From Acinetobacter chengduensis (lineage in GTDB: Bacteria; Pseudomonadota; Gammaproteobacteria; Pseudomonadales; Moraxellaceae), in NCBI RefSeq assembly GCF_003664645.1, contig NZ_RCHC01000018.1:1-64000 (forward strand): a DNA stretch of 64,000 nt, in the 5' to 3' direction. The position numbers and the translations under genes were made by a program. Shown one piece after another: positions 11,229 to 21,049 of the stretch. How positions within the stretch are numbered: position 1 is the first letter of the stretch; each line of letters opens with the position of its first letter. The notes below the pieces were generated by a model, which worked only from the letters and a program-made list of their open reading frames with translations, had not been told where the DNA came from and ran no database searches.

Positions 11229-12398
11229 ATGAATAGTAAATGGATGAACAAAACCTTATTGGCAGTCAGCGTTCAAATGTTGATGGGGGTTGCTTACGCA
11301 AATGAGCCAGCTTTGGGTGGGTATGATGCCGTTGAGGAGCAGGCAGTTGCTGAAGATACAACACTGGGTGGTTATGACAGTGTTGATGAAACTGCTACAA
11401 TACCAGCAGATTCTGCGACGCAAGCCGAAGCGCCAGTAGCACAAGTGTCAGCACCAGCACAAACTTCGGATGCTTCTGCTGCACTTCAAAAGCAAGAGGG
11501 CGATGCAACACAAGAGGCCAATCTTCAAGAAGTATTTACGTCCAATGAACGCCAATATTCCTTAATTAAAAAAGGTGAGATCTCTTCATATTACGATATT
11601 GATTATACCTATTATCGTGATACACAACTTGATATGGAAATGGCTGAAGGCCAACTGTATCAATTACGCGTGCAAGAAAATGCAACGCATTCAATGACCA
11701 ACACCTTTACTTTTCAATATGGTGTGCGTGATAACTTAACGTTTACCGCGTCACTACCTTTGGTGACTAAAACGGATCTCTTGAAAGATACCTCAACAGC
11801 AGGTTTAGGAGATATTGCACTAGGTGCGCGTTGGGAGCCATTCCCTTTAAAGGCAGGTCGTTTACCACTAATTCTATTTGGTAACTTATCGACTAAAACA
11901 GGCGATAGCCCATACGAAGTCAATGCGACGAATGACCTCGCAACTGGTAAGGGATATTACTCTGCAGGGGTTGGTGCAAGTACACGTAAGTACATTGATC
12001 CTGTTGTATTGTTTGCGTCTGTTTCTGCGAACTATGGCTTTAAAGAAACGGGCTTGAATCAGCGCCGTGGTACCCGAGTGATCACTGATTTTGAACCAGG
12101 TATTAGCGGTGGTTTTGCTTTTGGTTTTGCGTATTCGTTTAACTACGATGTGTCTTTGACCATGTCGTATCAACAAAGCTTTAATACTGGTTCTGAATTT
12201 ACCTATAGCAGTGGAGAGTCATATTCTCCAGCAGATCAAACCAGTTCAACGCTTGCATTTTCTTTAGGTGTGCGTGTTTCACCAGATACGATTGTGAATG
12301 GTACGGTTGGTTTGGGTTTAACAGAAGATGCACCAGATGTTTCATTGGGTCTTTCATTCCCACTTGATATTTTAGGTTTCGGCAAGAAGCTCCGCTAA
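11229..12398 (+). CDS. filC: Fil cluster protein FilC, predicted outer-membrane beta-barrel
   Basis: Exported protein of 389 residues. A Sec signal peptide ends at VAYA (about residue 24 from the ATG at 11229). A low-complexity linker contains two LGGYD repeats and an Ala/Pro/Gln-rich stretch, then comes a C-terminal region rich in alternating hydrophobic and aromatic strands (FTFQYGVRDNLTFTASLPL, DIALGARWEPF, VSLGLSFPL) typical of outer-membrane barrels. In-frame GTG 11217 is an alternative start. It sits 12 bp before filD and is annotated in Acinetobacter as putative pilus assembly protein FilC; function untested to my knowledge. Confidence 0.8.
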   Translation: MNSKWMNKTLLAVSVQMLMGVAYANEPALGGYDAVEEQAVAEDTTLGGYDSVDETATIPADSATQAEAPVAQVSAPAQTSDASAALQKQEGDATQEANLQEVFTSNERQYSLIKKGEISSYYDIDYTYYRDTQLDMEMAEGQLYQLRVQENATHSMTNTFTFQYGVRDNLTFTASLPLVTKTDLLKDTSTAGLGDIALGARWEPFPLKAGRLPLILFGNLSTKTGDSPYEVNATNDLATGKGYYSAGVGASTRKYIDPVVLFASVSANYGFKETGLNQRRGTRVITDFEPGISGGFAFGFAYSFNYDVSLTMSYQQSFNTGSEFTYSSGESYSPADQTSSTLAFSLGVRVSPDTIVNGTVGLGLTEDAPDVSLGLSFPLDILGFGKKLR

Positions 12399-12410
12399 GA
12401 GGGTGTCCGT

Positions 12411-14075
12411 ATGAACTATGTTCGACTGCGTCCGCTCGTTAGCGCGATAATTTTAACGGGATGTTCCAGTGCTACATTTGCACAGCTGGGAACAAACTTA
12501 TCGGTAGATGTGCGCTCTCTTGCCTTAGGTAATGCTGTTACAGCAGACCCACCAGGCATTAGCGCGGTACATTTTAACCCAGCAGCTTTAACCAAAATTG
12601 AAGGTTTGCAAACAGATCTTCAAGGGATTGTTGCAAATTTTGATATTCAACGTGAATTCTCAGTTCCTGCGGGCTATAACGTTTTTGGTTATTCAGATGA
12701 CCCAATGGTTTGTAATGATGGACCAGAAGTAGCAGCAGACTTATGTACAGACTTTAAAGGAACAGTTAAAGGCGATGTGGAATATGCAAGTTTGTATGTT
12801 CCAGGTCTGAAGAAAATGATTGATTTGGGTGCAGGTACACCTGTAGCTGCCCCTACAGCAGGTATTGCATATAATCCACCTGGCTCTAAAGCAACATTTG
12901 CAACAGCAATTTATGCACCTTTAATTGCGGGTTTTGGTGCTGAAAATGGCAACCCTGGTAATTATATGGGGCAACAGGTTGCCCTTGAGCGTATTACCTA
13001 TTTATCTCCAACGATGGCTTATCAAGTTAATGATGAATTATCAATTGGTGGTGGTATTGGGATGTCCTACCAAGCAATTGCGTTAAAAACGGATTTACGT
13101 TTTCCAAACGAATTGATTGGTATGCTTCGTATGATTGACGAAGTTGTTTGTACGCCATTTAAAAATAATTCCGACATTATTACGGATATTTTGTTACTCG
13201 GGATGTGTAATGCTCAAGAGGGCATGAACCCGTTTAACAAATTTGGCCAAATGCAACTCGCACTAGAGCAGTCCCTCAGCCCAAGCTATAACTTGGGTGT
13301 GCTTTGGGAGCCAAGAGAAGATTTTAGCTTTGGTTTGGTCTATCAAAGTGCTGCAAAAATGCGTTTGAAAGGTAAATATTACATTGAAAACGGGAATGCA
13401 TCGCAAGAGTTAATTAAAGGGCTGATGTCTTCACCGACAGGGCAAATTTTAGCTGCGATTTTAGGCTTTCCATCGGCTGTCCCTGCCATTGAATCTGGCT
13501 TAGTTTCAATGGATTTTGAATATCCTGCACACATGCAAGCGGGTATTAAATACAAAATCATGCCTGATCTACAAGTCAACTTTGATATTGGTTGGACGGA
13601 TTATAGTGCGTGGGATAAATTCGCTTTCGAGTTTGATCGTCAAATTTCAGCACTTAAAATTGCAAAATTATTGTCTTCAGACATTGGCGATACGTCTTTA
13701 GCACTACCTTTAGGTTTTAAATCGCCTTGGAACTTTGGTATTGGTATTGAATACTCAGCAACAGATCGTTTAAAACTTCGCGCAGGTTATGAGCCACGAA
13801 CCAGCTCGATTCCAGATGGCAAGCGTAACACCATGGTGCCCATTAATGGCGCGCAATTGTTTGGTTTAGGTGTGGGCTATCGTTTTGATGCCGATACTGA
13901 TTTGGATTTATCTGTTGGTTTCTTACGGAGCCGAGATAGTATTCCTGCAAATAGCAGTAGCTTGGCCAACCAAACAGGGGTAAATAATATCTTACTAAAC
14001 CCTTATGCTGGTTTAAATGTGAAGACAGATACCAAAATTACTATTTTAGGATTGAACTATAGAACACGATGGTAG
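12411..14075 (+). CDS. filD: Fil cluster protein FilD, FadL/OmpP1-like outer-membrane protein
   Basis: 554-residue predicted outer-membrane barrel related to the FadL/OmpP1 long-chain fatty-acid porins. After a signal peptide ending near ATFAQ it shows the FadL-like N-terminal pattern SLALGNAVTADPPGISAVHFNPAALTKIEG-type region (hatch domain NPAAL box). The C-terminal part has repeated strand motifs such as FGIGIEYSATDRLKLRAGYEP and ends in an aromatic residue region (NYRTRW) as barrels do. Cluster position suggests a role in export or lipid handling for the Fil system; substrate is unknown. It overlaps the open frame of filE. Confidence 0.8.
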   Translation: MNYVRLRPLVSAIILTGCSSATFAQLGTNLSVDVRSLALGNAVTADPPGISAVHFNPAALTKIEGLQTDLQGIVANFDIQREFSVPAGYNVFGYSDDPMVCNDGPEVAADLCTDFKGTVKGDVEYASLYVPGLKKMIDLGAGTPVAAPTAGIAYNPPGSKATFATAIYAPLIAGFGAENGNPGNYMGQQVALERITYLSPTMAYQVNDELSIGGGIGMSYQAIALKTDLRFPNELIGMLRMIDEVVCTPFKNNSDIITDILLLGMCNAQEGMNPFNKFGQMQLALEQSLSPSYNLGVLWEPREDFSFGLVYQSAAKMRLKGKYYIENGNASQELIKGLMSSPTGQILAAILGFPSAVPAIESGLVSMDFEYPAHMQAGIKYKIMPDLQVNFDIGWTDYSAWDKFAFEFDRQISALKIAKLLSSDIGDTSLALPLGFKSPWNFGIGIEYSATDRLKLRAGYEPRTSSIPDGKRNTMVPINGAQLFGLGVGYRFDADTDLDLSVGFLRSRDSIPANSSSLANQTGVNNILLNPYAGLNVKTDTKITILGLNYRTRW

Positions 14076-14089
14076 GACTAGTATTCAGG

Positions 14090-15451
14090 ATGAATAAAAA
14101 GCACTTGTTGAACGCGATGCTGATGATGGGATTAGCACAGACTTCAAACATATATGCGGAAGGCATATTTCATACCATTATTGGTCCAGATGGACGTCCA
14201 ATGGTGGTACAGCGCCCAGATCTTCCAATTAAAAAGAAGGTAGAGGTGAAGAAGGAGAGCCCTGTCTTAACTGGCGAAGCGAGTGTACAACCTGAAGCCC
14301 CATCTTATTTAGATCCTGAGCATGAAGCGCATGTTCAGGATGTCGTTCGTGGTTTAGCTGGCAAGCGCCCTGCACAAATTGTGCAAGGTGTAGCGCAAGA
14401 ACAACATCAACAACAAATGAAGAGTACAAAAAAAGATGCTCAGCAGGCGGTGGCGAATGAAGAAAAGCGTATTGATCATGCTAGCTCAACGCCAATACCA
14501 CAGCGCGACGTTATTGAGAAACAGGTTGAAAAGAAGTTAGATGCACCAAAAATTACAGTTGTTAATACGCCTGCAACTGAAGATCTGACTGTGGCTAAGC
14601 CAAATCAGACTACTGAAAAAGTGTCAAAACAAACAATTGAAGCGTCATCAAAAGTAGCCGTTGAAAAATTGCCGCAAGCCTCTGTAGAGCAACAGAAAAA
14701 GTTGGTGAAACTTCCACCAATGCCTGAAATTGTACAAGATCAAAAGCATAAGCAACTATCTACCATAGATGGCGATACTTATGTGAATAACGAATACTTA
14801 GAAGAAAAAGAGTTTAATCTTGAAGGTAAAAAGCGTTTTTATGCTATGCCTGAAGGAGTGATTGATCCTAAAACTGGCGCCACACGCATGCAGATGGTTG
14901 AGCGTGAAAAAGGTGTAGGGCAGTCTGTAATTGATAACTTATTTAAGAAAAACCGTGCGACTGATGATAAGCCGATCGTGTTGTCGACCAGTTACTACAG
15001 AGTATCTAAAGCAGATGCGATTGAAGGACTTGGGCAACAGTGCTTTAGCCAAAAACAATTGCTAAAAGCCAAATCATTAAAAGCTCATCAAGATACAAAT
15101 TTATGGCCACGTGCACCAATTAAAGCTCAATTTGACTTTGAAGTGGTTCAGTTAGATGCGGGTATCAAGAATATTGAAATACATTCTTATGCATCTAAGA
15201 AAAATAACCCTGTATTCTATTGGCCTTTTGCCGTATTTTTAGATGCTAAAGGCTGTGTAATGGAAGGCGCAGGAGGTTATAAGAATAATGATGCTGATGC
15301 CAATCATTTATACAGAGAAAAAATTGAAGGGGTATTACAAATTCCTTCAGACACAAAATATTTGTTACTCACTCCGCTTGCAACAGCAATTGATGTCGAT
15401 GAGCGTGTATTAAGTAATCAAGGACAACTTAAATTAATTGCAATCCGTTAA
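14090..15451 (+). CDS. filE: Fil cluster protein FilE, exported protein of unknown function
   Basis: 453 residues from the ATG at 14090. A signal peptide (MNKKHLLNAMLMMGLAQ, cleavage near IYAEG) is followed by GPDGRPMVVQRPDLP, then a long Lys/Glu/Gln-rich, probably disordered segment (roughly residues 45-230). A compact C-terminal domain contains two cysteines (GQQCFSQ and KGCVMEG) that could form a disulfide. Upstream ATG 14069, inside the filD end, would add seven residues but has no ribosome site, whereas TAGGAC around 14073 can serve 14090. No enzymatic motif was recognised. Confidence 0.75.
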   Translation: MNKKHLLNAMLMMGLAQTSNIYAEGIFHTIIGPDGRPMVVQRPDLPIKKKVEVKKESPVLTGEASVQPEAPSYLDPEHEAHVQDVVRGLAGKRPAQIVQGVAQEQHQQQMKSTKKDAQQAVANEEKRIDHASSTPIPQRDVIEKQVEKKLDAPKITVVNTPATEDLTVAKPNQTTEKVSKQTIEASSKVAVEKLPQASVEQQKKLVKLPPMPEIVQDQKHKQLSTIDGDTYVNNEYLEEKEFNLEGKKRFYAMPEGVIDPKTGATRMQMVEREKGVGQSVIDNLFKKNRATDDKPIVLSTSYYRVSKADAIEGLGQQCFSQKQLLKAKSLKAHQDTNLWPRAPIKAQFDFEVVQLDAGIKNIEIHSYASKKNNPVFYWPFAVFLDAKGCVMEGAGGYKNNDADANHLYREKIEGVLQIPSDTKYLLLTPLATAIDVDERVLSNQGQLKLIAIR

Positions 15452-15472
15452 GGATATAAAAAGAGAATCAGG

Positions 15473-17488
15473 ATGAAAAAAATATATGCCTTACCTTTTG
15501 CAGTCACTGCACTGGTTACTGCATTAAGCGGTTGTGGTGGTGAAAGTGCGAAAGTTATTCCAGAAACTTATGATAGTAGTACTGTAAACGGTGCATGTAA
15601 GAGTGCCAGTGAAAACTGTGTAGAATTTATTTTAGATTATCCTGTGGACGGCATAAATTTTACCTGTTCTAGTGATAGTAAAAATAAATTTGTGACCCTG
15701 TTTGATGCCAGTGAAGGTGTATCTTCTGGGGCGTGCCGTGTTGGTGATACGGTGAATTTTTATTTACAGGGTGAAAAAGACAAGCGCATAGAACTGGGTA
15801 GCGTACAACTTGATAATTTGTCTAAAGTGGCAAGTGCGAGTACACCTCCACGCCTAACATTAATTGATTTAGCTTCTGGTATGACTAAGCAACAAGCGCA
15901 GAGCATTAGTCCAAATGATGCAACGGTCAAAGTTGCGATGCGTTTAGCCATGATGATACAAGCGCTCGGCATGAAAAATAATCAGGTTTCGTCTGCAACC
16001 GAAATTCAGCCTGTTTATATTGGCGATAGTAACCGCCAAGCGATTGAAAGTTTAGAGGCAAGCGTAACCACAGCAACTTTAGTCGGTTTCAAGGATGATG
16101 AATTTAGCGCTTGGTTAAATCAATGGCTAGGTCAAACACCCATTAGCACAACTGAAGCATTTTCATTGATTGAAAAGTTAATGAACATTTCAACCGCTGC
16201 CGTATATCAGCCTGAATTTGCTTTATTTTCTACAGAGCAAAGCTTGATTAGTGCCTTGAGTGGTTCAAATGGTTTAGTCGGCTGTGATAAGGATACCTGT
16301 TCGCCGTCAGATAAGACCAAGACGAATATTTTTGGTCACTTTTTATTGATGACTGATCGTCAAGGCGTAACATTTGGTAGTGGCTTACAATGGCGTGGTA
16401 AGGTTGATGAGTCATTAAATACCATTGGTGGTACCAATGCATTGCTCATGACCAAGGTCAAGCCTAAGCAAATGACGGCTTCACCGCAAGAGACATGGAT
16501 TGATCCTTTAACTAAAGAAATTGATCAGGCTCGCCAATTTGGCTTTAAGTTTGATGTTGATGAAGCGGGTGCACAGCCACTAGTCATTACCCAAGGTAAA
16601 TTGTTGGCAAACAAAATGGTTGTGGGTACTGGTGGGAATTTGTATCAAACGCTCACCAATAAAAAAGAATCTGAAATTACCAGTGCAGATGCTGCTAATT
16701 ATGGTTTATGGAATCAAACAGTCAATGGCACGCTATATAAAGGCACATTAGATTTGTATAAGTTGTACCCGTTGTCTTATTTGGACAAAAATGTATTTAG
16801 CACTCAAGCCAACACCCCAAAATCAACTTATGTTTTCCCATTGTATGCGGACTTAACGTTTAAATTTAATGATACTACGGTTAAAACAGTCAAACTTGGG
16901 ATTGTGATTGACCGCAATGGCGATATTCGGACCAATATTAAACCGAATGTGCCAGCGAATATATTTGATACGGCAATTGGTACTGTCGATTTATCTACAG
17001 ATGATGCTACAGGATGTCGTGGTCAGGATGTGTTAAATAAATATACTATGATTGATGATCAGAATACGCAGCAATATCGTATTGGTACCGTCACGCGTAC
17101 GTTTACGAAAGGTTCTAAAGTGACTCCTGAAACTATCTCGCTACGTATGATTTTGGCGGATAAGGCCTTCGGTACGTTGAATGGCGCCTTAATTGGGATG
17201 AATACCACCATTCAAACGTCGACAGATAGCTCGACCAGTATTGTGGTCGGTGGTGCATTATTACAAATGGCGAACTTACTTTCTGCATCTGCGGGTATAA
17301 AACCAAGTGGCGTGGTGATGACAGACTCTGCAAACCAAAAAGTACGATGGGCCAATAGTTTTGCAAGTTTTAACGGAACTTATAGTAATAGTGTGCCGAC
17401 GGATACAGAATCTAAAGAGATTGCTAAACTGGCTGGTGGTGAAATTACATTAGATCTTGCACCATGCTATACAGTTAAAGCGAAATAA
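15473..17488 (+). CDS. filF: Fil cluster protein FilF, predicted lipoprotein
   Basis: 671-residue lipoprotein: hydrophobic signal MKKIYALPFAVTALVTAL followed by the lipobox LSGC, with the acylated Cys at residue 21. The mature N-terminus is GGESAKVIPETYD, without the Asp at +2 that retains inner-membrane lipoproteins, so outer-membrane localisation is plausible. Several further cysteines lie in the first 100 residues (ACKSASENC, FTCSSD, GACRVGD), consistent with disulfide-bonded exported domains. In Acinetobacter the gene is annotated as putative pilus assembly protein FilF; I see no pilin or usher motif that would prove this. Last gene before a terminator. Confidence 0.78.
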   Translation: MKKIYALPFAVTALVTALSGCGGESAKVIPETYDSSTVNGACKSASENCVEFILDYPVDGINFTCSSDSKNKFVTLFDASEGVSSGACRVGDTVNFYLQGEKDKRIELGSVQLDNLSKVASASTPPRLTLIDLASGMTKQQAQSISPNDATVKVAMRLAMMIQALGMKNNQVSSATEIQPVYIGDSNRQAIESLEASVTTATLVGFKDDEFSAWLNQWLGQTPISTTEAFSLIEKLMNISTAAVYQPEFALFSTEQSLISALSGSNGLVGCDKDTCSPSDKTKTNIFGHFLLMTDRQGVTFGSGLQWRGKVDESLNTIGGTNALLMTKVKPKQMTASPQETWIDPLTKEIDQARQFGFKFDVDEAGAQPLVITQGKLLANKMVVGTGGNLYQTLTNKKESEITSADAANYGLWNQTVNGTLYKGTLDLYKLYPLSYLDKNVFSTQANTPKSTYVFPLYADLTFKFNDTTVKTVKLGIVIDRNGDIRTNIKPNVPANIFDTAIGTVDLSTDDATGCRGQDVLNKYTMIDDQNTQQYRIGTVTRTFTKGSKVTPETISLRMILADKAFGTLNGALIGMNTTIQTSTDSSTSIVVGGALLQMANLLSASAGIKPSGVVMTDSANQKVRWANSFASFNGTYSNSVPTDTESKEIAKLAGGEITLDLAPCYTVKAK

Positions 17489-17511
17489 ATTCGTGTAGTT
17501 AGCACAATTTT

Positions 17512-17537
17512 AAAAACCCATCTTCGGATGGGTTTTT
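17512..17537 (+). terminator. Terminator after filF
   Basis: Perfect 11-bp stem AAAAACCCATC (17512-17522) with its complement 17527-17537, UUCG tetraloop and a T-run. It marks the end of the fil cluster. Confidence 0.88.
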
Positions 17538-17583
17538 GCATGAGAGAATGTTCATTCTTGATGAATAACAACGTAGCGCCGTA

Positions 17584-18138
17584 TTAACCTGTGTGGTCGA
17601 GACGTGTGCCTAGGGTTTCTAAATGGGTCTCAAAATTCCCTGTTTTACGGTCCGAAAAATAATGTCGAAGAGTACGCTCAACACTTGGAAATGCTAAATC
17701 ATTCCATGGAATTTCATCTTCGCTAAATAAGCGAGACTCGATGGTTTCTTCTCCAGAGCCAAACTCGCCACCGACCAGCTCTGATTTAAATAAAACGTAG
17801 ATTTGGCCAATACGTGGAATATTGTACATGCAGTAAAGTTGTTGAATATTGACTTCTGCTTCGGCTTCTTCACGTGTTTCACGTGCAGCACCTTGCTCCA
17901 TAGTTTCAAATAATTCCATGTAGCCTGCAGGAAGTGTCCAAAGTCCATAACGTGGCTCAATGGCACGTCTACATAAAAGGACTTTATCTTCCCAAAGTGC
18001 AAGTGCACCGCAAATCACTTTAGGATTGACATAATGGATGGTATTGCATTGTGTACATACACGACGGACTTGGTGATCGCCAAGGGGAATTTTTTCTGCT
18101 GTTTTATGTCCACAGTTACTACAAAAATTCATATTCAT
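17584..18138 (-). CDS. Nudix hydrolase with N-terminal zinc ribbon
   Basis: 184-residue hydrolase acting on a nucleoside-diphosphate-linked substrate, identity unknown. The N-terminus carries a zinc ribbon (FCSNCGH and RRVCTQCNTIHY). The Nudix box follows in GYMELFETMEQGAARETREEAEAE, with the Arg-Glu and Glu-Glu metal ligands intact. The arrangement resembles ADP-ribose/NADH-type Nudix enzymes, but NudC has a different layout and length. I start at ATG 18138; ATG 18132 and a TTG at 18144 are alternatives with no clear ribosome site. Divergent from the CoA-type Nudix gene next door. Confidence 0.85.
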   Translation of the reverse strand: MNMNFCSNCGHKTAEKIPLGDHQVRRVCTQCNTIHYVNPKVICGALALWEDKVLLCRRAIEPRYGLWTLPAGYMELFETMEQGAARETREEAEAEVNIQQLYCMYNIPRIGQIYVLFKSELVGGEFGSGEETIESRLFSEDEIPWNDLAFPSVERTLRHYFSDRKTGNFETHLETLGTRLDHTG

Positions 18139-18257
18139 CGTCAATGATAAAGTGAACGATCAGCATAACTGAAAAATAAATGTTTAGCATCATTTCTAAA
18201 CACAAGCACTAAAATTCGGCTATGATGAAATGATTGAAAAAATAAGGATAATGACGA

Positions 18258-18857
18258 ATGGATGATCGTTTATTGACACATGTGCTGCAGCAAAGTTTAC
18301 GCTTTTCTCGCCGTACCCAACCCGCACAAGCGGCGGTGTTAATTGCGATTACCAATGAATCGAGTCCTAAAGTTTTATTAACCCGCCGATCAGCCTATTT
18401 AAATAATCATGCGGGGGAAGTGTCTTTTCCTGGAGGGAAGCGTGATCCGAACGATACCAGTAATATTGTGGTGGCGTTACGCGAAGCGCAGGAAGAAACA
18501 GCGCTCAATCCTTTTGATGTGCAATTGTTGGGTGAGTTGCCCATGCAAAAAGCACGTAATGGCATGCTGGTAAAGCCTGTGGTGGGTCTGATTCCACCTC
18601 AGGTTGAGCTGATTGCACAGCCTACAGAAATTGACCGTATTTTTTTCGCATCTTTGCAAAAGTTAATGGATGCACCGCCTATTCCTTATGAAGTACGCTA
18701 TGCCCATCAGTCCTTGTATTTTCCAAGTATGCGGGTAGAAAATGAAATCGTGTGGGGACTGACAGCACGTATGTTGGTGTCTTTATTTCAATATGGTCTC
18801 AATTATCAAAAAGAATGGCCATTTTTAGTTAACTCACCTGTATTTAAAATGAAATAA
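18258..18857 (+). CDS. CoA diphosphatase-type Nudix hydrolase
   Basis: 199-residue Nudix protein of the CoA/acyl-CoA pyrophosphatase subgroup (E. coli NudL-like). The subgroup-specific segment LLTRRSAYLNNHAGEVSFPGG leads straight into the Nudix box (GGKRDPND...REAQEET). Expected reaction: CoA to phosphopantetheine and 3',5'-ADP. The start at 18258 has TAAGGA at 18242-18247. It is followed 12 bp later by the carbonic-anhydrase-like gene, so the two are probably co-transcribed. Confidence 0.88.
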   Translation: MDDRLLTHVLQQSLRFSRRTQPAQAAVLIAITNESSPKVLLTRRSAYLNNHAGEVSFPGGKRDPNDTSNIVVALREAQEETALNPFDVQLLGELPMQKARNGMLVKPVVGLIPPQVELIAQPTEIDRIFFASLQKLMDAPPIPYEVRYAHQSLYFPSMRVENEIVWGLTARMLVSLFQYGLNYQKEWPFLVNSPVFKMK

Positions 18858-18869
18858 AACGAGTGCACT

Positions 18870-19403
18870 ATGTTCTACAAATTTGAAGGGCATTGCCCGA
18901 AAGCGATTATTCGTCCTTGGGATGGTTGGGCTGCAGAGAATGCAACTGTTATTGGTCAGGTTGAATTGGGTCAGCAAGTGAGTATTTGGTTTGGTGCGGT
19001 GATTCGTGCGGATAATGCCAAAATAAAGCTGGGTCATTTTACCAATGTGCAAGAAAATGCTGTATTGCATACCGATGCAGGTATTGAGATGCAGATTGGT
19101 GAATATGTCACGATTGGACATCAAGCCATGCTACATGGATGTACAGTTGGAGATAACAGCTTAATTGGCATCAATGCTGTAGTACTGAATCATGCTGTGA
19201 TTGGTAAGAATTGTATTATTGGTGCCAATGCGTTAATTCCAGAAGGCAAGGTGATTCCAGATAACTCTGTAGTAATGGGTTCACCCGGAAAAGTGGTAAA
19301 AACTTTAGATGATGCGACGGCTGCAAAATTAAAAATGAGCGCATTACATTATGCTTCCCACTTTTTAAAATTTAAAAATTTAGAAGTGGTGCATGTGGAT
19401 TAA
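18870..19403 (+). CDS. Gamma-carbonic-anhydrase-family hexapeptide-repeat protein
   Basis: 177-residue left-handed beta-helix protein of the YrdA/gamma-carbonic-anhydrase family. The hexapeptide pattern runs from NATVIGQVELG to the MGSPGKVVKTL end motif. Three metal-binding His candidates are present: AVLHTD and the pair in VTIGHQAMLHGC. Whether it hydrates CO2 cannot be judged from sequence, since many YrdA proteins are inactive in that assay. It is likely in an operon with the upstream Nudix gene. Confidence 0.9.
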   Translation: MFYKFEGHCPKAIIRPWDGWAAENATVIGQVELGQQVSIWFGAVIRADNAKIKLGHFTNVQENAVLHTDAGIEMQIGEYVTIGHQAMLHGCTVGDNSLIGINAVVLNHAVIGKNCIIGANALIPEGKVIPDNSVVMGSPGKVVKTLDDATAAKLKMSALHYASHFLKFKNLEVVHVD

Positions 19404-19546
19404 GGACGCCGTAGACTGCGATTAGCTTGGATGAATGCATCATCTCTTATAGGTTACATATCTACTCACAGAGATTTCCTCGCGCACTAGGCATGAGTGG
19501 AGTATGATATTGGTCATTTTTCAGATTGACTTAAATAAGGTTGTGC

Positions 19547-20212
19547 ATGAAAGTGCTGGCACTGGAAACTGCGAACGAGCAGTGTTCCGTATGTATTGCA
19601 GAAGATAATCAAGAACTCTATTTCCAATTAGATGCGCGTGCTAAAGCACAGACGCAAACGATTTTGCCACTTATTGAGCAAGGTTTTAAAGAACTAGGTA
19701 TTCAAGCAACTGATTTAACTGCAATTGCGTTTAGTCGTGGTCCGGGCTCTTTTAGTGGTGTACGTATTAATGCTGCTGTAACGCAAGCATTGGCATGGGC
19801 CAATGATTTACCTGTTGTGCCAGTATCGACTTTACAAGCGATGGCACAAGCTGCCTATCGTATTGCGGGTTTAACAGCAGTGACTGCTGTGCTCGATGCA
19901 CGAATGAAAGAAGTTTATATTGCAAGCTTTGAATTAGATGATGATGGCATTATGCAAGCCATCGATGAAGAACAATTATTAAGCTATAGCGAAGCTGAGC
20001 AGTGTGTAAAATTTACAGTTATTGGCTCGGGTTCAGCTTTAGTTAAGCCAGAACAAGTACAGTACGTCGCAGTTAATGCAACGGCGCAAGATATTGCGAC
20101 GATTGCAAATGTACAAGCACTGAAAAAAAATTGGGTAAGTGCTGAATATGCACTACCTGTGTATTTACGCGATAATGCCTGGAAAAAAATTCCAGAACAA
20201 GGCAAACCATAA
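19547..20212 (+). CDS. tsaB: tRNA t6A37 threonylcarbamoyladenosine complex dimerisation subunit TsaB
   Basis: ASKHA-fold partner of TsaD in N6-threonylcarbamoyladenosine synthesis at tRNA position 37. The 221-residue product begins MKVLALETANEQCSV and contains the family motif FSRGPGSFSGVRI. An AAGG ribosome site at 19537-19540 supports the ATG at 19547 over an upstream TTG. It sits 12 bp before uppP and forms a probable tsaB-uppP-rsmJ operon. Confidence 0.94.
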   Translation: MKVLALETANEQCSVCIAEDNQELYFQLDARAKAQTQTILPLIEQGFKELGIQATDLTAIAFSRGPGSFSGVRINAAVTQALAWANDLPVVPVSTLQAMAQAAYRIAGLTAVTAVLDARMKEVYIASFELDDDGIMQAIDEEQLLSYSEAEQCVKFTVIGSGSALVKPEQVQYVAVNATAQDIATIANVQALKKNWVSAEYALPVYLRDNAWKKIPEQGKP

Positions 20213-20224
20213 TTAGGAATAGGT

Positions 20225-21049
20225 ATGGATCTTTTACTGCTGCTTAAAGCGGCAATCATGGGTATTGTTGAAGGTATTACAGAATTTTTACCTATTTCCA
20301 GTACGGGCCACTTAATTCTGGCATCTGAATTAATGGATTTTTGGACCAAAGAGAAAAGTGATGTCTTTGTCATTGCGATTCAAATGGGTGCAATTGCTGC
20401 AGTTATTTATGAATATTGGTCGCGCCTTTGGGGTGCTGCGACGGGGATGTTCACAGGTGAACCCAAAGGGCGCCATTTAGGTTTTAGTTTAATTTTAGCG
20501 TCGATTCCAATTGTATTGGTGGGCGTCACTTTTGGGCAAACAGTGAAAGATTTACTGTTTAATGATATAGCCGTGGCGATTGGTTTGATCATTGGTGGTT
20601 TCATTATTATTTGGATTGAAAAACATCCACCTAAAGTGAATGCACAAGAAGTTGAAAATATCAGCTTTAAAGAAGCGATTTATATTGGTTTAATTCAAGT
20701 ATTATCGTTAATTCCAGGTACATCGCGTTCAGGTGCAACCATTATTGGTGCAATGTTCTTAGGTGTTTCACGTAAAGCAGCGACTGAATTTTCTTTCTTC
20801 TTAGGTATTCCTGTAATTATTGGTGCGGGTCTTTTAGATTTGTATCAAAGCTATCATGTGTTTACATCTACAGAAGATTGGGCTGTGTTAGCTACAGGGT
20901 TATTGGTCTCATTTATTTCGGCATTGGTGTTGATTCGCGTATTGGTGGCTTATGTTGCAAAACGTGATTTCATGGTCTTTGCATGGTACCGAATTGCATC
21001 TGGTTTATTAATTTTATTATTCGTAATGACAGGCTGGAAATTATGGTAA
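20225..21049 (+). CDS. uppP: Undecaprenyl-diphosphatase UppP (BacA)
   Basis: Integral membrane phosphatase that recycles undecaprenyl pyrophosphate for cell-wall synthesis and contributes to bacitracin tolerance. Both BacA signatures are intact: [14 protein letters not shown] near residues 16-29 and [10 protein letters not shown] around residue 165. The 274 residues contain about seven or eight hydrophobic segments. Its stop codon overlaps the start of rsmJ by seven bases. Confidence 0.96.
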   Translation: MDLLLLLKAAIMGIVEGITEFLPISSTGHLILASELMDFWTKEKSDVFVIAIQMGAIAAVIYEYWSRLWGAATGMFTGEPKGRHLGFSLILASIPIVLVGVTFGQTVKDLLFNDIAVAIGLIIGGFIIIWIEKHPPKVNAQEVENISFKEAIYIGLIQVLSLIPGTSRSGATIIGAMFLGVSRKAATEFSFFLGIPVIIGAGLLDLYQSYHVFTSTEDWAVLATGLLVSFISALVLIRVLVAYVAKRDFMVFAWYRIASGLLILLFVMTGWKLW

